From Salinimicrobium catena (GTDB lineage Bacteria > Bacteroidota > Bacteroidia > Flavobacteriales > Flavobacteriaceae): a stretch of 64,000 nt of DNA. The notes below the pieces were generated by a model. It saw only the letters and a program-made list of their open reading frames with translations, did no database searches and was not told the DNA's origin. Made by a program: the position numbers and the translations under genes. Of this stretch, positions 1 through 8,595 are shown piece by piece (the first letter of the stretch is position 1; every line of letters starts with the position of its first letter). The stretch covers positions 182,295-246,294 of the forward strand of contig NZ_FNGG01000003.1 in assembly GCF_900102915.1 (NCBI RefSeq). Reading direction: 5' to 3'.

Positions 1-78
1 CGTCACTTGATCACTACTTCACAGAGATTTCTCCTTCCTCGGAGTGAAAATATTACCGGAAGAACAATATGTAAAATA

Positions 79-121
79 TGACCCAGGTCATATTTCAGGT
101 TTCATAGCTTTTCAATCTTTG
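79..121 (+). promoter_or_regulatory. TGAY-N4-RTCA box with -7 element for 150-1946
   Basis: The palindrome TGACCCAGGTCA lies at 79-90 and is extended by ATA/TAT on both sides. An AATCTTTG element at 114-121 matches five of the six fixed positions of TAnnTTTG and ends 36.5 bp from the box centre, as at the other boxes of this family in the window. Activator binding is inferred from the class II spacing. Confidence 0.7.
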
Positions 122-149
122 GCGTTTTGCCAATCCTAAATTAGAAAAC

Positions 150-1946
150 ATGTATACCCTATCTCCGCATAATTTCCATATTCCGGTCATGGGCATTTCC
201 TTTACCATTGATTCGCCGGTGAAGGTGGCCAGCTACGGAATAAATTCCGCCCTTTCCATTATCGAAGATAATTTGATAGAAATGATGCGGAAGTATTACT
301 ATCAGCAAAATGATGAGCCCTACATTCCCATTGAAAAACACGAGGAAAATTACAGGGTGCGCCGAATTACCGATTACCTGAACCTGGTGAACCGTACCGT
401 GAATAAAAAACTGGAAAAGCTGAAGGAATCTGCTTTTGAGACCGGATCTGAGATCGTGAAGTATTTTGAGATGCTGCCCGAAGAAAGTGGGCTTAAGGAA
501 AAATATCATCAGTTCCTCAAGGCTCACGGCCACGCCAAAGCTGACCTGGAAGATTTCCTGCGGCGACATGTGACTCCCGGTGCCATCGAGGTGAACATCA
601 TGACCAAAGTGGACAAAAACAACAAAGACGCTTCGGGAGAACTCATTCCCGATGGTTCAGACGCGTTGGGCGCCTTGAAGGCCTATGCCGAAAGCGATCT
701 GGAGAATTCGGCCGTGATCTTTTCCGCCGGAATGAATCCGCGGCTGTTCAATTACCTGGAGAACTTCAGGGAATTTGATGCCGTGGGCTGGGGTAAGTTC
801 AAAAAGCGAGTGGTCATCAAGGTGAGCGACTACCGATCTGCCCTTATCCAGGGTAAATACCTGGCGAAAAAAGGCATTTGGGTGAGCGAATTCAGGATCG
901 AATCGGGGCTTAACTGTGGCGGGCATGCCTTTGCCACACAGGGATTATTGCTGGGGCCCATTTTGGAAGAATTCAGGAACAAGAAAGAAGAACTTGCCGA
1001 TGATCTTTTTCAGCTGTACAACCCTGCATTACAGGCCAGGGGAGAGGCCGGCTTTGAAAAACCGCATCCCATCCAGGTAACGGTGCAGGGAGGAATAGGG
1101 AATTCAGAAGAACAAAAACTGCTTTTGGAACATTATGAGGTTTCCCGAACCGGTTGGGGAAGTCCTTTTTTACTGTGTCCTGAAGCTACCACGGTTGATG
1201 AGAAGACGCTGGAACTGTTATGTAAAAGTGAGGAGAAAGATGTTGTGCTGAGCAAAGCTTCACCTTTAGGAGTGCGATTCAATTACCTGAAAGGCACCAG
1301 TGCAGATCTTGAACGGCAGGAGCGGATCAAAAGAGGCAAACCGGGCAGCCCCTGTACCGAAAAATACCTGGTATCCAATACCGAATTCACCAAAGAGCCC
1401 ATTTGTACCGCTTCCAGAAGATATCAGAAACTTAAACTGGAGCAGCTGGAAAATGCCGGCCTGCCGGAAGCAGAATATCAGCAGCAAGTGGATGACCTGC
1501 TGAGCAAGGAATGTTTGTGCATTGGTCTTAGCAACTCCGCCGGGATCAATTATGAAGTGCCTATAGTAGAAAAACTGGATGCCGTGACCATTTGCCCCGG
1601 CCCCAATGTGGTAAATTTTTCAAAGATAACCGGGCTGCAGGAAATGACCGATCATATCTACGGAAGAAAAGAACTGCCTCAGAATCCGGGAAGGCCGCAC
1701 ATGTTCCTGAAAGAGCTACAGCTGTATCTTGATTATATCAAAGAGGAAATTAAAAACACGCTCACTCCGGGCCCAAGAGATGTCAAAGGCTGGAAAGGCT
1801 TTTGTGAGAACCTGTTGCAGGGGGTGGATCATTACAAGGACCTGGCCAGGCAGGACCTGGTGAAAAACAGGACAGCCTTTGAAAATGGCCTTTTGAAGGC
1901 AGAGAAGGAGCTGGAAAATCTCAGGCAGCGTTTGGAAGTGATCTGA
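150..1946 (+). CDS. conserved hypothetical protein, 598 aa, cysteine-containing
   Basis: I do not recognise a characterised family. The protein opens with a hydrophobic IPVMGISFTIDSPVKVA segment (residues 11-27), which resembles the first strand of a TIM barrel. Several separated cysteine motifs follow (LNCGGHAF, LLCPEA, GSPCTEK, EPICTAS, KECLCIG, TICPGP), which would suit a metal or Fe-S site but prove nothing. The C-terminal ~70 residues are charged and look helical. It is a single gene bounded by a bidirectional terminator. A TGAY-N4-RTCA box and -7 element sit 29-71 bp upstream of the ATG, giving a short leader and supporting this start. It is therefore likely co-expressed with the stress cluster more than 30 kb away. 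A flavin or Fe-S enzyme is possible but unproven. Confidence 0.75.
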   Translation: MYTLSPHNFHIPVMGISFTIDSPVKVASYGINSALSIIEDNLIEMMRKYYYQQNDEPYIPIEKHEENYRVRRITDYLNLVNRTVNKKLEKLKESAFETGSEIVKYFEMLPEESGLKEKYHQFLKAHGHAKADLEDFLRRHVTPGAIEVNIMTKVDKNNKDASGELIPDGSDALGALKAYAESDLENSAVIFSAGMNPRLFNYLENFREFDAVGWGKFKKRVVIKVSDYRSALIQGKYLAKKGIWVSEFRIESGLNCGGHAFATQGLLLGPILEEFRNKKEELADDLFQLYNPALQARGEAGFEKPHPIQVTVQGGIGNSEEQKLLLEHYEVSRTGWGSPFLLCPEATTVDEKTLELLCKSEEKDVVLSKASPLGVRFNYLKGTSADLERQERIKRGKPGSPCTEKYLVSNTEFTKEPICTASRRYQKLKLEQLENAGLPEAEYQQQVDDLLSKECLCIGLSNSAGINYEVPIVEKLDAVTICPGPNVVNFSKITGLQEMTDHIYGRKELPQNPGRPHMFLKELQLYLDYIKEEIKNTLTPGPRDVKGWKGFCENLLQGVDHYKDLARQDLVKNRTAFENGLLKAEKELENLRQRLEVI

Positions 1947-1950
1947 TACA

Positions 1951-1984
1951 AAAATATCCCCGTCAAAAATGGCGGGGATATTTT
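1951..1984. terminator. bidirectional rho-independent terminator
   Basis: A 12-bp stem, AAAATATCCCCG paired with CGGGGATATTTT, encloses a ~10-nt loop. A-runs and T-runs flank it, so it can end the upstream plus-strand gene and the convergent acetyltransferase gene. Confidence 0.85.
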
Positions 1985-2508
1985 TATTTCTCCCATTCCT
2001 TTTTTAGGATCGCGTAAATATCCACGTCAAGATAGTTCCCGTCTTTGATCTCGCATTCCCTCAAAGTACCTTCATAACTAAAGTTGATCTTCTCCAGGGC
2101 GCTTTTGCATTTGTGGTTGGTATTCTCCACAAAGCCTTCAATGCGGTTGAGGTTGAGGTTTTCGAAACCCAGTTGGAACAACAGGGGCATTACCTCCTTC
2201 AAAATTCCCATACCCCAAAATTCGGGGTACAGCCAAAAGCCGATCTCTGCTTTGTTATTTGCCCGGTCCAGGCCATTGAAGCCGCCGGCGCCGCAAAATT
2301 CGTTTGTTTCCGAAGAATAGATCCCCCACCAGGCACCTGTTCCGTTCTTTTTCAGGTCTGCATACCATTCCATTTGCTCCTTAGTGTCTTCAAGCGTCGG
2401 GAAGTGTACGGCATAATGTTTTGTCACCCGTTCATCAGACAGACCTCTATGGATCAATTCTATATCGCGGTCTTCGATTTCCTTCAGGGTAAATCTGTCG
2501 GTTTTCAT
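1984..2508 (-). CDS. GNAT family N-acetyltransferase (RimJ/RimL type)
   Basis: The 174-aa product has the GNAT fold typical of RimJ/RimL-like enzymes. Visible elements are an N-terminal LKEIEDRDIELI strand-helix, the CGAGGFNGLDRANNKAEIGF core, a WGMGILKEV acetyl-CoA loop and a C-terminal NHKCKSALEKINF segment. Enzymes of this kind move acetyl from acetyl-CoA to an amine of a protein or small molecule; the substrate cannot be read. The open frame extends upstream to 2544, but the ATG at 2508 (MKTDRFTLKE) starts at the family's usual N-terminus and is preferred. It is a stand-alone gene ending in the shared terminator with the convergent 150-1946 gene. Confidence 0.85.
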   Translation of the reverse strand: MKTDRFTLKEIEDRDIELIHRGLSDERVTKHYAVHFPTLEDTKEQMEWYADLKKNGTGAWWGIYSSETNEFCGAGGFNGLDRANNKAEIGFWLYPEFWGMGILKEVMPLLFQLGFENLNLNRIEGFVENTNHKCKSALEKINFSYEGTLRECEIKDGNYLDVDIYAILKKEWEK

Positions 2509-2610
2509 ATTTTTCAGGTAGGAGAATATGTCAGATAAAGGCATTAGTCGATTGCTAATCCGAAGTAAAAATAGAAATTCTCCTGAAAATGCATTTTTCC
2601 GAAGTAATTT

Positions 2611-3021
2611 TTAGGGGACCAGGCTCAGCTGCCAGGAAATTCCATATTTGTCCTGGACCCAGCCAAACTTGGGGCTAAAGGGATACTCCTCTAAAGGCGT
2701 AAAGACCACACCTTCTTTTGCGAGGACCTTAAAAGCATCTTCAATGTCTTTTGCGCTATCGCTTTCAATGAAAAAGGAGATGGCCGGGTTGAAGTCAAAT
2801 TTGTGTTTCAAGTGACTGTCTTTGGCGATGAACCGTTGGCCGTTAAGAGAAAAATGGGCCTGCTTTACAGTTCCTTCGGGCTCCGGATCATTAGGCCCGT
2901 AATGTTCAATGCTGCTTATTTCTGAATCATCAAATAAGGTGGTATAGAAATTCACCGCCTCTTCGGCTTTGCCATGCTGTTCTCCAGTAAAGAGTAAAAA
3001 AGTTAAGATCTTGCTGCTCAT
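2611..3021 (-). CDS. VOC family protein (PhnB-like)
   Basis: The 136-aa protein has the PhnB / 3-demethylubiquinone-methyltransferase-like form of the vicinal oxygen chelate fold. It begins with KILTFLLFTGEQHGKAEEAV, has HYGPNDPEPEG in the middle, and ends with FSPKFGWVQDKYGISWQL, which is diagnostic for this group. Members are small dimeric proteins found widely in bacteria, usually of unknown substrate. It is single-domain and full-length. It lies between the acetyltransferase and the divergent Crp/Fnr gene, and nothing ties it to either. Confidence 0.85.
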   Translation of the reverse strand: MSSKILTFLLFTGEQHGKAEEAVNFYTTLFDDSEISSIEHYGPNDPEPEGTVKQAHFSLNGQRFIAKDSHLKHKFDFNPAISFFIESDSAKDIEDAFKVLAKEGVVFTPLEEYPFSPKFGWVQDKYGISWQLSLVP

Positions 3022-3175
3022 GTGAGTAAGTTAATAAATTTTATCCAGTTTTGAAACTTTGCTATGTTGGGTTATCCTGAAGATAATTCTATTATTTCTG
3101 TCTTTTGTGAAGATTTTTAAAAATGTTCCGCAGTCTTTCATTTAAATCTTAATTTTACTACCTAAATAGGTTTAG

Positions 3176-3811
3176 ATGCTAGAGGAAGAATTAAAAGAAG
3201 CTTACCATTTCATCTTTGAGGATGAACTTATGGAGGAGATCGCCAAATTTGGGACTTTAAAGGAAGTCAAAGCGGGAGAAAAGATCATAGAAATAGGGGA
3301 ATACGTAAAAAGTATGCCCCTGCTGCTTGAAGGCGCTATAAAGATCCTGAGGGAAGACAAAGATGGGGACGAATTGCTGCTGTACTTTCTTGAAAGGGGC
3401 GATACCTGTGCCATGACCCTTTCCTGCTGTCTTGGACAAACCAAAAGTGAGATAAGGGCAGTAGCTGAAAAGGATACCAAGCTCATTATGATCCCCATTG
3501 AGAAAATGGAAGAGTGGACCTCTAAGTATAAAAGCTGGAGAAATTTTGTTTTCGAAAGCTACCATACCCGCCTTTCTGAAATGCTGGACACTATCGATAC
3601 CATCGCTTTCCTGAACATGGATGCCCGATTGATGCGCTATTTGCAGGATAAGGCAAAGATCAACGGCACAGACCTTATACAGGTGACTCATCAGGAGATC
3701 GCGTATGACCTGCACACCTCGCGAGTGGTGATCTCAAGGCTTCTTAAAAAACTGGAACTGGAAGGGAAGATCGTTCTTCAGCGCAACAGCATAAAAGTGC
3801 TGGACCTGTAG
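3176..3811 (+). CDS. Crp/Fnr family transcriptional regulator (candidate sulfur-regulon activator)
   Basis: The 211-aa protein has a cNMP-binding-like effector domain (about residues 20-130), a dimerisation helix and a C-terminal HTH_Crp (171-200). It lacks the N-terminal Fe-S cysteines of FNR but has Cys78, Cys84 and Cys85 (motif CAMTLSCCLG) inside the sensor domain, so redox or sulfane-sulfur sensing is possible. The recognition helix reads SRVVISRLL. It keeps the terminal S-R of FNR but has Val where FNR and CRP have the Glu that reads TGA. That suits the non-TGA palindrome GTrAy-N4-GTTAC found before three neighbouring operons, one starting just downstream. Its own -7 is probably TAATTTTA at 3150-3157. 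The regulon assignment is inference. Confidence 0.85.
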   Translation: MLEEELKEAYHFIFEDELMEEIAKFGTLKEVKAGEKIIEIGEYVKSMPLLLEGAIKILREDKDGDELLLYFLERGDTCAMTLSCCLGQTKSEIRAVAEKDTKLIMIPIEKMEEWTSKYKSWRNFVFESYHTRLSEMLDTIDTIAFLNMDARLMRYLQDKAKINGTDLIQVTHQEIAYDLHTSRVVISRLLKKLELEGKIVLQRNSIKVLDL

Positions 3812-3817
3812 GAGACT

Positions 3818-3861
3818 GTAATAAATGTTACTGTAAGGCCTCTGGCTGCTTCTTAGTTTTG
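3818..3861 (+). promoter_or_regulatory. GTrAy-N4-GTTAC box and -7 element of the exporter/cydAB operon
   Basis: GTAATAAATGTTAC at 3818-3831 is centred 36.5 bp from the end of a perfect TAnnTTTG element, TAGTTTTG at 3854-3861. If transcription starts about 5 bp further on, the box is centred near -41.5, a class II Crp/Fnr position. The -7 element overlaps the GTG at 3861, which therefore cannot be the start codon. Confidence 0.75.
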
Positions 3862-3884
3862 TGTCCGCAAAAAAAATCTATGGA

Positions 3885-4676
3885 ATGACTGAAATACTGG
3901 GGTATTTAGGAGCATTGATCATTGGAGTGGTCTTAGGACTTATTGGGGGAGGTGGCTCCATACTTACGGTTCCGGTGCTGGTTTACCTCATGGCCATCAA
4001 TCCTGTAACCGCCACTGCCTATTCCCTTTTTGTTGTAGGAACTTCCTCCCTTGTGGGAGCCGTAAAGAACATGCAGAAAAAGAGGGTGGATTACAGAACG
4101 GCCGTTGTATTCTCTATTCCGGCGTTTATTGCTGTTTACGCTACCCGAAAATTCCTTGTCCCGGCCATCCCGGAGCATATCATTACCATTGCGGGGCATG
4201 AGATCACCAAGAACATCGCGATCATGCTTTTCTTCGCCTTTATCATGATCCTGGCTTCGGTTTCCATGATAAGAGAACAAAAAGAAAAACCGGTAAAAAC
4301 AGAAAAGGTAAAATATAATTATCCGCTTATCATTATAGAAGGGCTTATCGTGGGAGTACTCACTGGAATAGTGGGCGCCGGCGGCGGATTTCTTATCATT
4401 CCCGCCCTCGTCTTACTTGCAAAGCTTCCCATGAAAAAAGCGGTGGCCACTTCGCTGCTTATCATCGCGATCAAATCGCTCATAGGTTTTATTGGAGACG
4501 TTCAAAACCTCGATATCGACTGGCCCTTTCTTCTTATATTTACCGGTATATCGGTCGTCGGGATCTTTTTGGGAGTGTACCTGAATAAATTCATAGACGG
4601 AAAAAAACTGAAGAAAGGTTTCGGCTGGTTCGTACTTTTAATGGGAATCTACATAGTCTGGAAGGAATTGTTTTAA
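3885..4676 (+). CDS. sulfite exporter TauE/SafE family protein
   Basis: The 263-aa integral membrane protein has the internal duplication of the TauE/SafE family. The two repeat signatures are GLIGGGGSILTVPVLVYL near the N-terminus and GIVGAGGGFLIIPALVLL in the second half. Family members export sulfite or sulfonates. A GTG at 3861 opens the frame earlier, but it overlaps the promoter -7 element, so the ATG at 3885 is chosen. It is the first gene of a seven-gene operon with cydAB. Next to a persulfide-dioxygenase locus with a similar regulatory box, export of the sulfite product is a sensible role (inference). Confidence 0.88.
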   Translation: MTEILGYLGALIIGVVLGLIGGGGSILTVPVLVYLMAINPVTATAYSLFVVGTSSLVGAVKNMQKKRVDYRTAVVFSIPAFIAVYATRKFLVPAIPEHIITIAGHEITKNIAIMLFFAFIMILASVSMIREQKEKPVKTEKVKYNYPLIIIEGLIVGVLTGIVGAGGGFLIIPALVLLAKLPMKKAVATSLLIIAIKSLIGFIGDVQNLDIDWPFLLIFTGISVVGIFLGVYLNKFIDGKKLKKGFGWFVLLMGIYIVWKELF

Positions 4677-4714
4677 ATTCTCTTTTCCGGAAGTTATCCC
4701 CCAAATGGAATCTT

Positions 4715-6016
4715 ATGGAAAATCTTGATTTTGCCAGATTACAAATGGCTTTCACCCTGGGTTTTCACATCATCTTTGCCTGCATTGGTATGGTGATGCC
4801 TTTTTTTATGGTGGTTTCCCATAAGAAGTGGCTGAACACCCGAAATCCCGTCTACCTCGAGCTCACTAAATCCTGGCAAAAAGGAGTGGCTATATTTTTT
4901 GTCACGGGCGCGGTATCGGGAACGGCGCTTTCTTTTGAACTGGGAATGCTATGGCCCGAATTCATGAAACATGCCGGCCCCATTATAGGCATGCCTTTTT
5001 CTTTGGAAGGGGCGGCTTTCTTTGTTGAAGCTATAGCCCTTGGATTCTACCTTTACGGTTGGAATAAATTACCTGAAAAATTCCACTGGTTTACAGGTAT
5101 CATAATAGGAATATCGGGAGTTGCCTCCGGAATTCTGGTCGTTTCCGCGAACGGCTGGATGAACGCGCCCACGGGATTTGATTATATTGATGGACAATTC
5201 GTGAATATCGATCCGGTGCAGGCATTTTTGAATCCGGCATGGTTCACCCAGGCGCTCCACATGACCCTTGCCGCAGTTGTGGCTACGAGTTTTGCCGTGG
5301 CAGGAGTACACGCCCTGCAGGTCTACCGGAACAAACGACCGGACCTGCACAAGAAAGCTTTTAAGATCGCGATTATTTTTGGGGCTGTTGCCGCTTTTCT
5401 CCAACCGTTAAGCGGCGATCTTTCTGCAAAGGATATCGCCGAACGCCAACCGATGAAGCTCGCTGCCATGGAGGCTCATTATGAAACCGGAACCAATGTG
5501 CCTCTTTACATTGGAGGGATCGTAGATGAAGAAAATCAGAAGGTGACCCATAAAATTGCCATTCCGGGTGCCCTCTCGTTTTTAGCCTTTGGTGATTTTG
5601 ATGCAGAAGTTAAAGGACTTAAGGATTTTCCCGAAGATGAACATCCTCCCGTAGCGATAGTACATTACGCCTTTCAGATCATGGTAGGTATCGGTACTTT
5701 GCTTATGCTGGCCGGGATCCTCTATTTTTTAAGCCTGAAATACAAGAAGCTGTTCAACAAAAAGTGGTACTGGTTGCTGTTTGTTGTACTTGCTCCTCTT
5801 GGGTTCATAGCGGTAGAAGCGGGTTGGGTCGTGACCGAAGTTGGGCGGCAGCCCTGGATCATTTACGGCTTTATGAAAACCAGTGAAGCCGTGACTCCCA
5901 TGCCGGGAATGGAATTCAGTTTTTACATGTACCTGGTAGTCTATGCGGTTCTCGCTGTCACCGTTACCTGGCTCATGAGAAGACAAATAAGGGTACTTAA
6001 TGCGGTAAAAGAATAA
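4715..6016 (+). CDS. cydA: cytochrome bd ubiquinol oxidase subunit I
   Basis: This is the haem-bearing subunit of cytochrome bd, a high-affinity terminal oxidase that oxidises quinol and reduces O2 to water in the inner membrane. Conserved features include His18 (haem b595 ligand), Glu98 and Glu105 in SLEGAAFFVEA, His182 (haem b558), the quinol-site motif KLAAMEAHYET with Lys248 and Glu253, and GRQPW near the C-terminus. At 433 aa it is the short Q-loop form, shorter than the 522-aa E. coli protein. It is 38 bp downstream of the sulfite exporter and 2 bp before cydB. Bd oxidases resist sulfide, which fits this sulfur-linked operon. Confidence 0.95.
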   Translation: MENLDFARLQMAFTLGFHIIFACIGMVMPFFMVVSHKKWLNTRNPVYLELTKSWQKGVAIFFVTGAVSGTALSFELGMLWPEFMKHAGPIIGMPFSLEGAAFFVEAIALGFYLYGWNKLPEKFHWFTGIIIGISGVASGILVVSANGWMNAPTGFDYIDGQFVNIDPVQAFLNPAWFTQALHMTLAAVVATSFAVAGVHALQVYRNKRPDLHKKAFKIAIIFGAVAAFLQPLSGDLSAKDIAERQPMKLAAMEAHYETGTNVPLYIGGIVDEENQKVTHKIAIPGALSFLAFGDFDAEVKGLKDFPEDEHPPVAIVHYAFQIMVGIGTLLMLAGILYFLSLKYKKLFNKKWYWLLFVVLAPLGFIAVEAGWVVTEVGRQPWIIYGFMKTSEAVTPMPGMEFSFYMYLVVYAVLAVTVTWLMRRQIRVLNAVKE

Positions 6017-6018
6017 TT

Positions 6019-7065
6019 ATGTTGTATGTGGTTCTTTTCTTTCTGTTGTTCTCCCTACTCCTGTATGTGCTCCTGGGCGGGGCAGATTTTGGGGCGGGAA
6101 TTGTCGAACTCTTCTCCTCTAGAAAAAACAAGCTCACCACCCGCAACACGATCTATAGGGTGATGGGCCCGGTTTGGGAAGCCAACCATATCTGGCTCAT
6201 TATTCTTCTGGTGATCCTTTGGGTTGCCTTTCCTGTGTATTTCAATGTGATCATGATCTATCTGCATGTGCCGTTCGTGCTGGTCCTGCTGGGGATAACC
6301 ATGCGAGGCGTGGCCTTCATCTTCAGGCATTATGACGCCATTGTGGATAGGTCGCAGCTGTTCTATAACTGGATGTTCCGCATCTCCAGTTTGGTCACTC
6401 CTGTTTTTCTGGGAATGTCTTTCGGAGCTTTAATAGGAGGCAAGATAATTTTAACCGAAGATGATTACACTGGCTTCACATTTTCTGAACTCTATCTTTG
6501 GCCCTGGTTCAATTCCTTTACTTTTCTGGTAGGTATTTTCTACGCTGTGCTTTGTGCCTTCCTGGCTGCGACCCTCCTTATTGGGGAAACTCAAGGCAAG
6601 GTTAGAAAAATGTTCAGCAAAAAATCGGCTTATTTCACTATTACGCTGGTACTGCTGGGATTCATTCTCATAGCCTACGGATATATCTATGAGGTAAAAT
6701 TCATTAAAGATTTTGTTAGTAATCCGGTTTCGATTGGAGCAGTGATACTATCGGGTTTGCTGCTGATCCCGCTATGGAGAGCTATAAAAAGGCAGAACAC
6801 CCTTGGCAGCAGGTATCTTGCGGGGTTACAGGTTGTCCTTGTGCTGTTTGCGGCCCTTTATGCGCACTTTCCGTATATTATCATTACTGCGGAAAAAGAG
6901 GTGAGTCTTTTGGAGGGGCTGCCTCCGCAGGCGGTCATTCAAAATCTCGGCATCATGCTGCTCATAGGAGGAGGAGTCATTTTACCCGGACTTTTTCATC
7001 TTATGAGGTCTTTCGGAATGATCAAGATATTTAAGTCAGGAGAAAAAGAATTTGAAAATAATTAA
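6019..7065 (+). CDS. cydB: cytochrome bd ubiquinol oxidase subunit II
   Basis: The 348-aa protein is the second core subunit of the bd oxidase, with eight to nine predicted membrane segments. The family signature near the N-terminus, LLGGADFGAGIVELF, is followed by PVWEANHIWLIILLV, which is characteristic of CydB. The gene begins 2 bp after the cydA stop, and its stop is 3 bp before the next gene, so the subunits are translated together. No cydX-like or cydDC gene is visible here; assembly genes would have to lie elsewhere. Confidence 0.95.
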   Translation: MLYVVLFFLLFSLLLYVLLGGADFGAGIVELFSSRKNKLTTRNTIYRVMGPVWEANHIWLIILLVILWVAFPVYFNVIMIYLHVPFVLVLLGITMRGVAFIFRHYDAIVDRSQLFYNWMFRISSLVTPVFLGMSFGALIGGKIILTEDDYTGFTFSELYLWPWFNSFTFLVGIFYAVLCAFLAATLLIGETQGKVRKMFSKKSAYFTITLVLLGFILIAYGYIYEVKFIKDFVSNPVSIGAVILSGLLLIPLWRAIKRQNTLGSRYLAGLQVVLVLFAALYAHFPYIIITAEKEVSLLEGLPPQAVIQNLGIMLLIGGGVILPGLFHLMRSFGMIKIFKSGEKEFENN

Positions 7066-7068
7066 ATT

Positions 7069-7533
7069 ATGGCTGTTCCTAAAAAAGATAAGATCTTCGT
7101 GGCTCTGCAGTTCCTGGTGTTCCTGGTCTGGCTTATCCCTGTAGAGGAGTGGCGGTTTCAGCTTTCAGAAAATATGCACATTTTAGCCTTGATGGTGGCG
7201 GGAATAGGATTGCTGATCATCCTTATCGCCTTTTTGCAGTTGAACACCAATCTATCTCCTTTTCCCAGTCCCACAAAAGGCGCAAAACTTGTAACTTCAG
7301 GAGCCTTTGCTTTTGCCAGGCATCCCATTTACGCAGGCGTGCTGTTCATGGCGTTCGGACTTTCGATCTGGCTTGGTTCGGGCTATAAACTGCTCATCAG
7401 TATTTTGCTCCTGCTGGTCTTTTACTTCAAAAGCAACTATGAGGAATCCAAACTTCAGGAGCGCTTTCCCGAATATGTTTCCTATAAGCGGCAAACCGGT
7501 CGATTTTTTCCTAAATTTAGATGGAGAATTTAG
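7069..7533 (+). CDS. isoprenylcysteine carboxyl methyltransferase-like membrane methyltransferase
   Basis: The 154-aa membrane protein has about four transmembrane segments. Its C-terminal half carries the ICMT/PEMT family signature: SGAFAFARHPIYAGVLFM, then NYEESKLQERFPEYVSYK, with the conserved RHP and E..L...FPEY residues that bind S-adenosylmethionine. Bacterial members methylate lipids or small molecules, and the substrate is unknown. It is packed tightly between cydB and the metallo-hydrolase gene in the same operon. A link to quinone or lipid chemistry of the bd oxidase is possible but unsupported. Confidence 0.8.
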   Translation: MAVPKKDKIFVALQFLVFLVWLIPVEEWRFQLSENMHILALMVAGIGLLIILIAFLQLNTNLSPFPSPTKGAKLVTSGAFAFARHPIYAGVLFMAFGLSIWLGSGYKLLISILLLLVFYFKSNYEESKLQERFPEYVSYKRQTGRFFPKFRWRI

Positions 7534-7536
7534 GAT

Positions 7537-8595
7537 ATGAATATCAGATCATTCGGAAGATCACCTAGAGGGGAACGGCTGGCACGCATTCGAAGCACAG
7601 AAAATTACAGGAACGGAAGCTTTCAGAATGTGGAACCTACCGAAGTGAACCCGGGAAATGTTTCCATTTTCAGGATCCTGAAAGGGATGCTTTCGCGCCC
7701 TTCTTCGGTAAGACCTTCGACGGAAATTCCGAACGTACGAAGTGATCTTAAGGAACTGGACAGGGAAAGACCGGCACTGGTGTGGTTTGGACATTCCTCC
7801 TATTTTCTGCAGGTAGATGGGTTTAAGATCCTGGTCGATCCGGTGTTTAGCGGCAATGCTTCGCCTTTTAGACTCTTCGGAAAGGCTTTTGAAGGCTCAG
7901 ACCATTTTAATGCAGAAGATCTTCCGGAACTGGATCTGCTTATACTTACCCACGATCATTATGATCATCTAGACTGGCCAAGCATTAAAAAGCTGGTTCC
8001 AAAAACAGGCAGTGTAGTAGCCTCTTTAGGAGTAGGAGCGCATCTAGAATACTGGGGTGTTGAAAAAGGGAAAATAACCGAACTTTCCTGGTGGCAGGAT
8101 CATTCGGTCAATGAACACTTAAAGATAACCGCCACCCCTTCGCGGCATTTTTCGGGAAGAGGCTTTCAAAGAGGAAAAACTTTGTGGTCTTCTTTCGTCC
8201 TAAGGGTAAACGGATATAAATTTTTCCTGGGAGGAGATTCGGGTTATGACAAGAGGTTTTCAGAAATAGGAAAAAGATTCGGACCTTTTGACCTGGCTTT
8301 CCTGGAGTGCGGGCAATACAACAAATACTGGCCGCAGATCCACATGTTTCCCGAGCAAACATTAATGGCAGGGAAAGATTTGCAGGCAAAACAGATCATT
8401 CCCGTGCACTGGGGCAAGTTCGTGTTGTCCACCCATCCGTGGAACGAACCCATAAGAAGATTCACAAGTGCTGCCGAAAATGAAGGCTTCAGCTATGCCG
8501 CGCCAAAAATAGGAGAGCCCTGTTATTTTCAGGAGAAATATTACCAGCAGGACTGGTGGGAATTCGAAACAAAAACAACAGATCATGGAAGATAG
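7537..8595 (+). CDS. MBL-fold metallo-hydrolase (UlaG / NAPE-PLD-like)
   Basis: The 352-aa cytoplasmic protein has a metallo-beta-lactamase fold. Visible are WFGHSSYFLQVDGFKILVDP, the metal motif THDHYDHLDWPS, the second metal region FFLGGDSGYDKRF, and ECGQYNKYWPQIHMFPEQT near the C-terminus, all typical of the NAPE-PLD/RomA-like group. An N-terminal extension of about 90 residues precedes the fold, also common in this group. It probably hydrolyses a phosphodiester or related ester; the substrate cannot be inferred. It starts 3 bp after the previous gene and overlaps the next by 11 bp, so it is translationally coupled. Confidence 0.85.
   Translation: MNIRSFGRSPRGERLARIRSTENYRNGSFQNVEPTEVNPGNVSIFRILKGMLSRPSSVRPSTEIPNVRSDLKELDRERPALVWFGHSSYFLQVDGFKILVDPVFSGNASPFRLFGKAFEGSDHFNAEDLPELDLLILTHDHYDHLDWPSIKKLVPKTGSVVASLGVGAHLEYWGVEKGKITELSWWQDHSVNEHLKITATPSRHFSGRGFQRGKTLWSSFVLRVNGYKFFLGGDSGYDKRFSEIGKRFGPFDLAFLECGQYNKYWPQIHMFPEQTLMAGKDLQAKQIIPVHWGKFVLSTHPWNEPIRRFTSAAENEGFSYAAPKIGEPCYFQEKYYQQDWWEFETKTTDHGR

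Noticed and set aside
3161-3170. CCTAAATAGG, similar to a palindrome in the hsp20 promoter
   Set aside because: The hsp20 copy is explained by its -7 element and the two lie at different places relative to the start; probably chance.
3861-3884. GTG start for the sulfite exporter
   Set aside because: The GTG overlaps the -7 element, so it cannot be transcribed as a start; the ATG at 3885 is used.
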